A DNA stretch of 64,000 bases from Endozoicomonas gorgoniicola (GTDB taxonomy: Bacteria; Pseudomonadota; Gammaproteobacteria; Pseudomonadales; Endozoicomonadaceae). The stretch is taken from contig NZ_JAPFCC010000001.1 of assembly GCF_025562715.2 (NCBI RefSeq), forward strand, positions 1,878,501 to 1,942,500, in the 5' to 3' direction. A program made the translations under genes and the position numbers. How positions within the stretch are numbered: position 1 is the stretch's first letter; each line of letters starts with the position of its first letter. The notes below the pieces were generated by a model. The model did not search any database. It worked only from the letters and a program-made list of their open reading frames with translations, and was not told the origin of the DNA. Positions 1 to 8,181 of the stretch are shown here, in pieces.

Positions 1-1374
1 CTGCAAAAAGCTCTATCAATGGATGCCAGTAGCAGCAACTCCCACAGCTGGGTAAAAGAGCTGGGCATGAGCGATAACCAGTCCTACCAAAAAATGGCTC
101 AGGAAAGCCTCAGTACTGAAAAAAGCTATGAACAGGCCAGCCAGTTGCAACAACAACTGGGACAAGCTCTGAATACGGGACCCGCTGTCTGGGCAAATCG
201 TTTATCCTTTTCAGAATCGGCCATGAACACATTGCAGTCCAAGCCCTTTGACCCGGACTTTCAGCAGCAGGTAAACCACAACATGCAAAGATTCAGTGGC
301 CAGTTCGCTAGCTCATCAGAAACATTGGCCGCCGCTCTGGTATCAACCTATTTAGACAGTCCCGATGAGAAAGATTTGGGGCGATTGAGTGAAGCTCTGC
401 AGCAGTCTGGCATAATCAGTGCTGAATCTTTAAAAAGCAGTCCGGAGTCTAATCAAACTCTGGCTTCGCAAAAAAGCAGTGATGGTAGTCTTGCAAAATC
501 AGTAAATGAAGTACTGCATCAACCCGAAAGCATCGACAGCGGTCAGGTCAGACAACACATTTCAGAATCCAGCCAGCTACCGGAACAAAAGGCTTTACAA
601 GACACAAACCTTCAATCATCTGCCATACAGCAACTTCCTGAAGCTCTGCAGCCCCTGGCCAGAACATACAGCCAGTCCAGCCAATCTATCAGTGGTCAGT
701 TTCAGCATTCAGGTCAAAGCAAACCCTATATTACAAGCCTGCTAAAACACAGTGCCTACGGAACTGCCCCTTCCACATCAGGCCCGGGACTCAAGCTGAC
801 ATATAACGAAGCCTTTGATAGAGCAGTATCCCATGGCCTGACAGACCATCAGGCCGCTGCTTTTGCCTCAATGGTCAAAGATCGTGACCCCAGTTATGAA
901 CGAAGTGCTGATCCGGAAGATCGTCGTCATCGTTTGGGGCAATCCATTGCTGAAATCAGCAGAGGCTGGGGTGATCATGGAGCTGTTTTAGGGCAGCATG
1001 CCTTCAATCATCTGACACATGCCGCTGACAATCCACAACATACCAATGCAGCACTTACTCTTATCGGAGAAATGAACCGGCTTTATCAGCCTGAACTGAG
1101 ACAGTATGAGCAGTCAGTTGGAGAGTTGCTGAAGGGACAATCTCTGCTCCCGATGGAAGGCAACTATCTTGATACAACGATGCCTCCTGAACACATAGGC
1201 AGCAATGTACTGGATCAACTTAACCAGCGCCAGACGGATAATAACCAGAGAGTGTTTGGCAGGCAGGACAAGGGTCTGTTCCAGGAAGCATCAAGCCGTT
1301 TATCGAGAACTCAGCGGGATATGAGCCAGAAATTATCAGGTTTAATTAAACCTGATTCCGGGCATCCTCCGTAA
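1..1374 (+). CDS. traG: TraG-like mating-pair stabilisation protein, C-terminal part (5' partial)
   Basis: The reading frame is open from the first base of the window, so the visible ATG at 19 is probably internal and the N-terminal membrane part lies upstream. The visible 450 or so residues are hydrophilic, rich in Ser, Gln and Ala, with no membrane segment. This resembles the periplasmic C-terminal half of F-type TraG, which acts in pilus assembly and mating-pair stabilisation. The assignment rests on composition and on its position just before traC in an F-type tra cluster, not on a sharp motif. The last 64 bases overlap the end of a convergent small gene. Confidence 0.6.
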   Translation: MQKALSMDASSSNSHSWVKELGMSDNQSYQKMAQESLSTEKSYEQASQLQQQLGQALNTGPAVWANRLSFSESAMNTLQSKPFDPDFQQQVNHNMQRFSGQFASSSETLAAALVSTYLDSPDEKDLGRLSEALQQSGIISAESLKSSPESNQTLASQKSSDGSLAKSVNEVLHQPESIDSGQVRQHISESSQLPEQKALQDTNLQSSAIQQLPEALQPLARTYSQSSQSISGQFQHSGQSKPYITSLLKHSAYGTAPSTSGPGLKLTYNEAFDRAVSHGLTDHQAAAFASMVKDRDPSYERSADPEDRRHRLGQSIAEISRGWGDHGAVLGQHAFNHLTHAADNPQHTNAALTLIGEMNRLYQPELRQYEQSVGELLKGQSLLPMEGNYLDTTMPPEHIGSNVLDQLNQRQTDNNQRVFGRQDKGLFQEASSRLSRTQRDMSQKLSGLIKPDSGHPP

Positions 1375-1679
1375 GGTGTTCCACTCGCATCGATACCTCC
1401 TACCATTGGCAGTCCCGTTGTCGGGTTTATTCTTCTTTTTGGTCTCCATTGTTCATGGTCTTCTTGAACAGAGAAGTCTTCGGGGCAATTCCGGTTTAAA
1501 CGCCATAGCAGCAAAAAGCACACAGCAGAGAACAGGCTCCAGAACACCGGAGATCCTATAAGCTTCCACCAGTAGCCTGGTAACAAAAGCAGATAGGCTA
1601 ACTGCTCCATTAGCAGAGAACAAAAGATCAGGAATATAAGCCCTGCCATAAACCCTTTAATCTGTTTCATTAGATTCAT
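1311..1679 (-). CDS. Small membrane protein of unknown function, antisense to the tra genes
   Basis: This encodes 122 residues. I chose the ATG at 1679 over the longer start at 1733 because a strong GGGAGGTG ribosome site lies just before it. Two hydrophobic segments (about residues 8-30 and 38-58) are followed by a cytoplasmic-type tail containing NPTTGLPMVGG and a Gly-Pro-Tyr-like end. Short proteins with an NPxTGLPM-type tail occur in conjugative elements. In SXT-type elements an entry-exclusion gene sits just after traG, so exclusion is a position-based guess only; here the gene is on the opposite strand. Confidence 0.55.
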   Translation of the reverse strand: MNLMKQIKGFMAGLIFLIFCSLLMEQLAYLLLLPGYWWKLIGSPVFWSLFSAVCFLLLWRLNRNCPEDFSVQEDHEQWRPKRRINPTTGLPMVGGIDASGTPYGGCPESGLIKPDNFWLISR

Positions 1680-1759
1680 CGTCTTCACCTCCCAGTAGCT
1701 CTCTACTGAGTATTTACTTCCGTCAATCAACATAGTTCAAATTAGCCGGAAAATGCCGA

Positions 1760-4177
1760 ATGTTCGCCAATTCAAACACAACTGTGCCAATAGAACCTGA
1801 ATTCACAGATGCGCTTCTTACGACCCGGGCTTATGACCCTGAAGACAAACTCTTTTTATGCGACGACAAACACCTGTTTTTCGGTTTTCTCTGTATGCCG
1901 CTCAGTGGACTGGATTCCGGACTTGATGACCGGCTCAACGGCTTATTGAATCAGGACTGGCCGGGGAACGCGTTGCTGCAATGTGGACTGATTTCCAGCC
2001 CTGACCTGATGCTGACCATTCAACAGTTGATGCTTTCCAGGGATCGTGCTGACCCACGCTTCAAAGCCATGCTGAAGCAGAATATTGAACAACTGCAATC
2101 CGGTATTCATCAGCCTGTTACCAATGAGCAGATGCTCAGGCATGGCATTTTATGGTTCACCATCAAAGTCCCCATCAATGAGCGTACGCCCGGCGATGAT
2201 GAGGTGTTACAGATTAAACGCCTCAAATCGTCTTTTGAGGGCGGCATTGAAACCGCAGGATTACTATCTTCGCCCATGAACCAGCACGACTGGTTGCGTC
2301 TGAATATGATTCTGGTTAACCACCCGGAACAGGGGAGTTGGACTCTGGACGGAATCAAAGCAGATGCCGAAAAACCTTTGAATCAACAGGTTTTTGATCC
2401 GGACACTTCACTGTCCGTGTCCCCTATTCACCTGAGTCTTGGTTCTGGAGATAAGTCCCGAACTGTCAAAGTGCTCGTTGCTAAAAAACTCCCCGCTTAT
2501 GCCCAGCTTGGACAAGCCTTTAACTATCTGGGTGACAGCCAGAATGGGCATAGAGGCATCAAGTGTTATGCCCAACTTCATGTGCTGCTTCACTTTCCGC
2601 CAATAAGACAGTTGCAGTCTTCACTCGCTAATCGACAGAGAATCGCTATTCAGCAATCGTCCAGCCCTATTACCCGCTTTGAACCCCGGTTGACGGAGCG
2701 CAAGAAAGATTTTGATGTGCTGTTTGAAGCCCTGAACAAAGGGGATGCACCGTTAATGCTGACGTTTGCCCTGGTTCTGTATTGTGATTCCGAGAAAGAA
2801 GCTAATCGACTGTCGTCCAATGCCAGCAGCTACTTCCGTGAACTGGGGTTTATGCTTTATGAAGACGTGTATTTCATGTTACCCATGTTTCTCAACACCC
2901 TCCCCGGCAACGCCCAAAAAAGTACACAAACCATTGCCATGCATGAGAAGACCCTGGCAACCCGTCACGCCGTTCCATTACTGCCCTTATTTGATGACTG
3001 GTCGGGCCATCGGGAAGCCCTGCTGAATCTTGTGTCCCGTCGTGGACAGTTAATGAATCTGTCGTTGTTTGAATCCAACAGTAATTACAACGCCATTATT
3101 GCCGCTACTTCGGGCGCAGGGAAAACCGTGCTGGTAAATGAGATTATCAGCAACATCTTGATTCGTGGCGGTCAATGCTGGGCGCTGGATATTGGCGAGG
3201 GTTACAAAAAGCTCTGCCATCATTTTGATGGTCTGTTTCTGGATTTTGATCAGGGCAGCAATATCGGCATGAACCCTTTCGCTCTGGTGCATGATTACGA
3301 AGAAGAAGGGGATATTCTGCTGGCACTAATCATTGCCATGGTATCGCCCAGAGAACCACTGACGCCTTATCAGGAAGCGGGACTGAGAGAACAGATTCGT
3401 GAGTTATGGGAGCATGAGGGTACGGGAAGCAGTATTGATCTATTGCAGGAGCGGTTAAAGCATCATACGGACGAGCGTATGACCGATCTGGCAGTGCAGC
3501 TCAGTGCCTTCACAACACAAGGTGAATACGGTCGCTTTTTCTGTGGTGACAATACGCTGGATATTAACCAGTCATTTACGGTTCTGGAACTGCGCCATCT
3601 GGACAACCGGAAACATCTGCAACGAGTGGTGATTCTGGAACTGATCTACCTGATCCAGCAAATCATGTATTTCGGTGATGTCAGCCGCCGTAAACTGGTG
3701 GTGATCGACGAAGCCTGGAACCTTATGCGGGACACTCAGGGAGCCGCCCTGTTTATTGAACACGGCTTCCGTCGCTTTCGCCGGTTTAACGGTGCCAACC
3801 TGATGGCTGCCCAGCGCATCGAGGACTTTTACGAAACCCCGGCTGGCCGTGCGGCATTAGACAACAGCGCCACCCAGTTTCTGTTGAAGCAGCAGTTGGC
3901 CACCATCAATGAGCTGGAAAAACAGCAGCGTTTACCTTTATCGCCTGAAGGCTACAAGCTTTTGAAAACCGTTCATACTGTGGAAGGTAAATACTCTGAA
4001 GCACTGGTACTCACAGAACAAGGATCAGGCATTGGCCGCCTGATCCTGAATCCATTTAAAAAACTGCTCTACTCCAGCCATCCGGAAGATGAAGGGGCAA
4101 TCAGGGCTTACCGCTCTCAAGGCATCACATTGAGTGATGCCATTCTGCAGGTTTTGGAAGATAGAGGAATAAAATGA
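1760..4177 (+). CDS. traC: TraC, VirB4-type conjugation ATPase
   Basis: At 805 residues this is close to the usual length of F-type TraC. It powers assembly of the conjugative pilus and the type IV secretion channel at the inner membrane. A Walker A site (TSGAGKT) lies near residue 450, a DIGEGYKK segment follows, and a Walker B site (VVIDEAWNLM) lies near residue 650, with the conserved RRFRRFNGANLMAAQR region after it. The stop overlaps the start of the next small gene by four bases (ATGA), so the two are co-translated. No strong ribosome site precedes the ATG. Confidence 0.93.
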   Translation: MFANSNTTVPIEPEFTDALLTTRAYDPEDKLFLCDDKHLFFGFLCMPLSGLDSGLDDRLNGLLNQDWPGNALLQCGLISSPDLMLTIQQLMLSRDRADPRFKAMLKQNIEQLQSGIHQPVTNEQMLRHGILWFTIKVPINERTPGDDEVLQIKRLKSSFEGGIETAGLLSSPMNQHDWLRLNMILVNHPEQGSWTLDGIKADAEKPLNQQVFDPDTSLSVSPIHLSLGSGDKSRTVKVLVAKKLPAYAQLGQAFNYLGDSQNGHRGIKCYAQLHVLLHFPPIRQLQSSLANRQRIAIQQSSSPITRFEPRLTERKKDFDVLFEALNKGDAPLMLTFALVLYCDSEKEANRLSSNASSYFRELGFMLYEDVYFMLPMFLNTLPGNAQKSTQTIAMHEKTLATRHAVPLLPLFDDWSGHREALLNLVSRRGQLMNLSLFESNSNYNAIIAATSGAGKTVLVNEIISNILIRGGQCWALDIGEGYKKLCHHFDGLFLDFDQGSNIGMNPFALVHDYEEEGDILLALIIAMVSPREPLTPYQEAGLREQIRELWEHEGTGSSIDLLQERLKHHTDERMTDLAVQLSAFTTQGEYGRFFCGDNTLDINQSFTVLELRHLDNRKHLQRVVILELIYLIQQIMYFGDVSRRKLVVIDEAWNLMRDTQGAALFIEHGFRRFRRFNGANLMAAQRIEDFYETPAGRAALDNSATQFLLKQQLATINELEKQQRLPLSPEGYKLLKTVHTVEGKYSEALVLTEQGSGIGRLILNPFKKLLYSSHPEDEGAIRAYRSQGITLSDAILQVLEDRGIK

Positions 4178-4467
4178 CCGGGGGAAATTGGTTTTGGTTT
4201 CAAGTGCGGCTTCAGTCGCTACTTTTTATGGCAGCCCTGCTTAGCTCAATCGTCTACGCAGAACCGGGTGCACCACAGGTTCCAGAGCACAATCATTTTG
4301 TCATAGTTGCAAGGCCATTAACCATAGCTGAACGATTACAGATCATGGCTCAAATGCCTTTAATCCACTGCTGCGTTTTTGGAGCAACTTACTCCTTTAT
4401 CGTTTTCTGGCCTTTCAATTGGCCCAATGGGCTTGAGCAAATCAAAAACTACTGGCTATCGATGTAT

Positions 4468-6200
4468 CCGTCATTCAGCACTTAATCTGAGAATTTCCTA
4501 AAACCATCTAAAATGTAAAAAATTTTCAGACTGAGCATATGCCATGCAACCTCATCAATTTCACATTCAACGCATCGACCATACGGGGTTGGTGGCCGGT
4601 ATGTGCAAAGAGCTCGGGATCGCTAACCTCTTGGATTCTCTGGTTCCCAACCAATCTGAAACCAGAAAGATTTCCTTCGGAGAAACCGTTGTCTCAATGC
4701 TGCTTAACGGACTGGGCTTCACTGCTCGCACACTCCACATGTTCCCTGAGTTTCACGCCGACAAACCACTGGATAAACTTATTCGGCCGGGTATAGAGCC
4801 GGAACATATCAACGAAAGTGTACTCGGCAGAGCCTTGGATCAAATTTTTGAACTGGGTGTAAGTGAGGTCTATTTATCACTGGCTGTCAAGGCCGTTAAT
4901 GTCTTGAAACTGCCGTGTAATGCTCTGAATCTTGATTCAACCAGCTTTCATGTGGACGGTCGTTATAACAGTGAGTCTGAAGTCGATGAAGAAGATCTGA
5001 ACTGCATTAAAATCTGTCGTGGATACAGCAGAGATCACCGACCTGAATTAAATCAGGCGATACTGCTCCTAATGACTGAAAATCAGGCGGGTATTCCCGT
5101 ATTCATGGCCGCATCCAGTGGCAATATAAACGACAACACTAATTTTAAAAAAGTCATCAGCAAGCATTTGAAATGCTACAAAGAGGCGCTGAATAATCGT
5201 TACCTGATCGGCGATGCTGCACTTTATACAACAGACAATGTACAGATATTGCATCAGCAAAAGCAACAGTTCATCACCCGGGTTCCGGCTAAAATAAAAT
5301 CCGCAAGAGAGCTTGTGGACAGTGTCGCTTCTTGTGCGATGACACCGGTTGAAGATGCCGAAGGTTATGAGAGCTGCGAAGTACTGTCCGACTATGCGGA
5401 TGTATCTCAACGGTGGGTTCTGATTCGCAGTGAACAGGCTCGGAAAAGCGAACAGAAAACACTGCTCAAAAAACTGTTGAAAAAGTCAGAAAAAGAAGCG
5501 GAAGCACTGACCAGCAAGCTGGCGAAGAAACCGTTCAAGTGTGAAACGGACGCATTGCGTGCGTTCAATGAGTGGCAATCAAAAAGCAATTATTGTCAGG
5601 CAGAACCTGTAATTACGACAAAACCATGCTATACCAAAGTGGGACGTCCGGAGAAAGACAGCAAACCAGATAGCGTGGAGTATTATGTCAGCGGTCATCC
5701 TTGGGTATCCGTTGACTGTCGTAAAGTAGCAGAGGCTTCCCTGGGGTGCTTTGTGTTGGCAACAAATGATCTGGACAGGAGCCGGCTAAGTTCAGCAGAA
5801 GTGTTGAGCACTTATAAATCACAGCAGTCGGTGGAGCGTGGATTTCGGTTTCTTAAAAGCCCTGAATTTCTGGTCTCCTCGCTGTTTTTAAAGAAGCCGG
5901 AACGTATAGAAGCGTTGCTTATGGTGATGACGCTTTGCCTGTTAGTCTACGCAGCGATACAGCATCGAATCAGGCATGAATTAAAGCGTCAGAGTAGGTT
6001 CTTTCCGGATATGAAGCGAAAGCCCTATCAGAATCCGACTGCACGCTGGGTATTTTTTTGCTTTCAGGGAATTAATGTTTTATTGGTCGATGGTCATGAA
6101 AAACATGTCGTTGGCTTGCAGGAGAGGCAATTAACCATCATTTCAATTCTTGGTCGACCGTACCAAGAGATTTATTCCTGATATAGGTGCTGAATGACGG
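4468..6200 (+). mobile_element. IS1634-type insertion sequence, copy A
   Basis: The 1733-bp element is bounded by inverted ends CCGTCATTCAGCAC (left) and its complement (right). ATGTAT flanks both sides, consistent with a target duplication of about 6 bp, a size reported for the IS1634 group. A second copy of the same length in the same orientation lies at 58857-60589, and the encoded transposases are identical. Confidence 0.92.
4544..6181 (+). CDS. IS1634-family transposase (DUF4277 N-terminus)
   Basis: This encodes 545 residues. The N-terminal region (LLDSLVPNQ, LLNGLGFTARTLHMFPEF, HINESVLGRALD) is typical of the DUF4277 domain at the head of IS1634 transposases. The DDE core follows with LNLDSTSFHVDG and GYSRDHRPELNQ, then LIGDAALYT, and a C-terminal glutamate region around SQQSVERGFRFLKSP. 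It appears intact, and the identical copy at 58933 suggests recent activity. Confidence 0.92.
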   Translation: MQPHQFHIQRIDHTGLVAGMCKELGIANLLDSLVPNQSETRKISFGETVVSMLLNGLGFTARTLHMFPEFHADKPLDKLIRPGIEPEHINESVLGRALDQIFELGVSEVYLSLAVKAVNVLKLPCNALNLDSTSFHVDGRYNSESEVDEEDLNCIKICRGYSRDHRPELNQAILLLMTENQAGIPVFMAASSGNINDNTNFKKVISKHLKCYKEALNNRYLIGDAALYTTDNVQILHQQKQQFITRVPAKIKSARELVDSVASCAMTPVEDAEGYESCEVLSDYADVSQRWVLIRSEQARKSEQKTLLKKLLKKSEKEAEALTSKLAKKPFKCETDALRAFNEWQSKSNYCQAEPVITTKPCYTKVGRPEKDSKPDSVEYYVSGHPWVSVDCRKVAEASLGCFVLATNDLDRSRLSSAEVLSTYKSQQSVERGFRFLKSPEFLVSSLFLKKPERIEALLMVMTLCLLVYAAIQHRIRHELKRQSRFFPDMKRKPYQNPTARWVFFCFQGINVLLVDGHEKHVVGLQERQLTIISILGRPYQEIYS

Positions 6201-6276
6201 ATGTATAACAACTCGGTAGAATATCCCCCTGATGATTCTCACGAAAATGAGTAGTGACTTCTGTTACAAAAAACTA

Positions 6277-8181
6277 ATGCACAAACTCATTGCGATAATC
6301 TGCATTATGATCATTTTCTCTACAGCGATGGCAAACGAGCTACAAATTAAATTATTTGTTTCTGCAAGTATGGATAAATCGCTATTGACTGCGCTATTAA
6401 AAAAGTCTGCGGTTCGCACATTCATTGTCCGGGGGATTGAGGGTCAACATCAGAATTTAGGCATTGCTATTCAAAAATGGCAACAGATTTTGATGACCAA
6501 TAGAACAACGACCACCGTTGAAATCAATCCTGTAGCTTTCCGGGAATACCAGATTGACCGGGTTCCCGCCATAACATTGCAAGTTGATGGAAAGACAGAG
6601 CTGACAGCTTTTGGAGTGACCTCCGTAGATTGGCTGATGCGTCAATATCAATCAGGCAGGCGTGGCCATCTCGGTATTTATGGCACGACTTATCCAATCA
6701 GCGAACCGGACTTGCTGGAGGTGTTGCTTCAGCGCTTAAGCCAACAGGACTGGCAAGCAGTAAAGGCAAAAACATCCCAGCGACTACAGAGCAAAGTCTT
6801 ATCTTTCGGAGCAAAGCTGCCGACCAGTCGACAGGCATCCATCAAAGTTCTGAAAATTTCCGGTCACTGGCGCACTCCCATAATTGCTCTGGATATCAAT
6901 GATCGCCAGCAACAGAAAGCTGTAATTCCATGGTTACAGCAATACCCCGATGCATTGGTGCTGGTTTCAAATGGTTCGTTGCAACACTTTCAAACGCTGT
7001 CTACTGTCTGGCATCAGCATCCGATTTACATCATGCCTCCAGAGTTGATTCATCGCTTTCAACTGACCGCTCTACCCACATTACTGACACCGGAAAGTCA
7101 GAATCACTGGCGAGTGACTACCGCAGAAGTGTCACAGTTTTCAGCGATTGATGTGATGTCATGGGCAAGGGCTTTGATTTCCAAATCAGCACAATCAGCC
7201 TATGCCGTTGAAGCCACCGACAACCCATCAAAAGCTTTATGCCAGAACGTACCGATCCTGTCAGAAAAACTGATTTCTTCCGTCCCCTGGAAAGAGCTGT
7301 TTCCCATCCGAATCGGGTTGGCAAAACTAGGCTCTGGAAAGGAGCCGAATCACAGAGCCAAAACCAGCACAGGGCTCTGTATGTGCGAAGACAGTGCAGG
7401 CATGTTTCATCCCGGAGTGACTACCGGGTTCTGGCGACCTCAGCGATTAATTGAACTGACCCGCAGTCCGGGCTGTTTGATGGCTCTGGGTGGTCACAAG
7501 CTCCCGATGGTTGACCAGCGTCGTTGGGGAACTCTGGGTTCAGCCAATATTCCCAAAGGCTTAACGTACCTCCATGCACATGTTTACAGCCTGCCCTTGA
7601 TAGAAATGCTGAATATGTTTACTGGCATTGGTGGCTGCACCAGTGATCTGGTGGATTTTGACCTGATGAACCTGTCCGAAGTCGATCCATCGTGGAATCA
7701 TCCTGAACTGGCTGCCCTGCTCTCTCCGGATCTGGCGGCTTATGCCAACCCTGCGGCGATGAATGCCTGTACTGCCGACGGACTGGCTGCTTTGAATTCA
7801 CAACCCATGGATAGCCTGCACTGGTGCGCTGGTAGTTGGGGCAATCTATATCCACTGTCCGGCTTTACCAGTACCTACGGACACTTTGCTGATAACACCA
7901 GCCTGCTAGCAACCAGAGCATTAGCCAAGATTCATCGCATCGGACTTGCCCGAAAAACCGTAGGCGCGGATGCACAGTGCCACAGTCGTATTACTCCCTG
8001 GCTACCCAAAAGCCAGTACAAGATGAGCATGTTCTGGCCGGAACCGGAGAAGCAGAAAGCCCACTGGGTCGGTGCATCCGCCGCCACCTGGGGAATGCAC
8101 CGGCATCCATTGGGTAAAGACGATGCCATGTACCTGATCTGGCAGTACCGGGATTGTTGTCAAACGGCTGTAAGCCAGTGA
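6277..8181 (+). CDS. traU: TrbC-TraW-TraU triple fusion, periplasmic pilus assembly protein
   Basis: A signal peptide (HKLIAIICIMIIFSTAMA) starts at the ATG at 6277; upstream ATGs at 6232 and 6247 in the same frame give poorer leaders. Residues of about 20-110 resemble F-type TrbC (LFVSASM, IVRGI, INPVAFREYQIDRVPAITLQVDG). Residues of about 195-290 resemble the TraW C-terminus (IIALDINDRQQQ, WLQQYPDALVLVSNGS, FQLTALPTLL). From about 315 to the end it is TraU (PWKELFPIRIG, CMCEDSAG, GFWRP, MFWPEP). All three are periplasmic proteins of F-type pilus assembly. TrbC-TraW fusions are known in SXT- and R27-type systems; the further join to TraU is unusual to my knowledge. The stop overlaps the proposed traN start. 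Confidence 0.82.
   Translation: MHKLIAIICIMIIFSTAMANELQIKLFVSASMDKSLLTALLKKSAVRTFIVRGIEGQHQNLGIAIQKWQQILMTNRTTTTVEINPVAFREYQIDRVPAITLQVDGKTELTAFGVTSVDWLMRQYQSGRRGHLGIYGTTYPISEPDLLEVLLQRLSQQDWQAVKAKTSQRLQSKVLSFGAKLPTSRQASIKVLKISGHWRTPIIALDINDRQQQKAVIPWLQQYPDALVLVSNGSLQHFQTLSTVWHQHPIYIMPPELIHRFQLTALPTLLTPESQNHWRVTTAEVSQFSAIDVMSWARALISKSAQSAYAVEATDNPSKALCQNVPILSEKLISSVPWKELFPIRIGLAKLGSGKEPNHRAKTSTGLCMCEDSAGMFHPGVTTGFWRPQRLIELTRSPGCLMALGGHKLPMVDQRRWGTLGSANIPKGLTYLHAHVYSLPLIEMLNMFTGIGGCTSDLVDFDLMNLSEVDPSWNHPELAALLSPDLAAYANPAAMNACTADGLAALNSQPMDSLHWCAGSWGNLYPLSGFTSTYGHFADNTSLLATRALAKIHRIGLARKTVGADAQCHSRITPWLPKSQYKMSMFWPEPEKQKAHWVGASAATWGMHRHPLGKDDAMYLIWQYRDCCQTAVSQ

Larger units (their letters stand above)
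4174..6254 (+). pseudogene. Small tra-region membrane protein gene split by an IS1634-type element
   Basis: The N-terminal 98 codons (4174-4467) run straight into the insertion sequence. After the element, at 6207, the same frame continues for 15 codons and stops at 6252-6254. Removing the element and one target copy restores a 113-residue protein ending in ENE. It has a signal-like hydrophobic stretch at residues 13-29 with a possible cleavage after VYA, and a second hydrophobic segment near 65-82. Its position between traC and trbC/traW matches trbI in F, but I see no TrbI signature, so the family is left open. Confidence 0.75.

Noticed and set aside
4174..4485. Calling the split small gene trbI
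   Set aside because: Position fits F-type trbI, but no TrbI sequence feature is visible.
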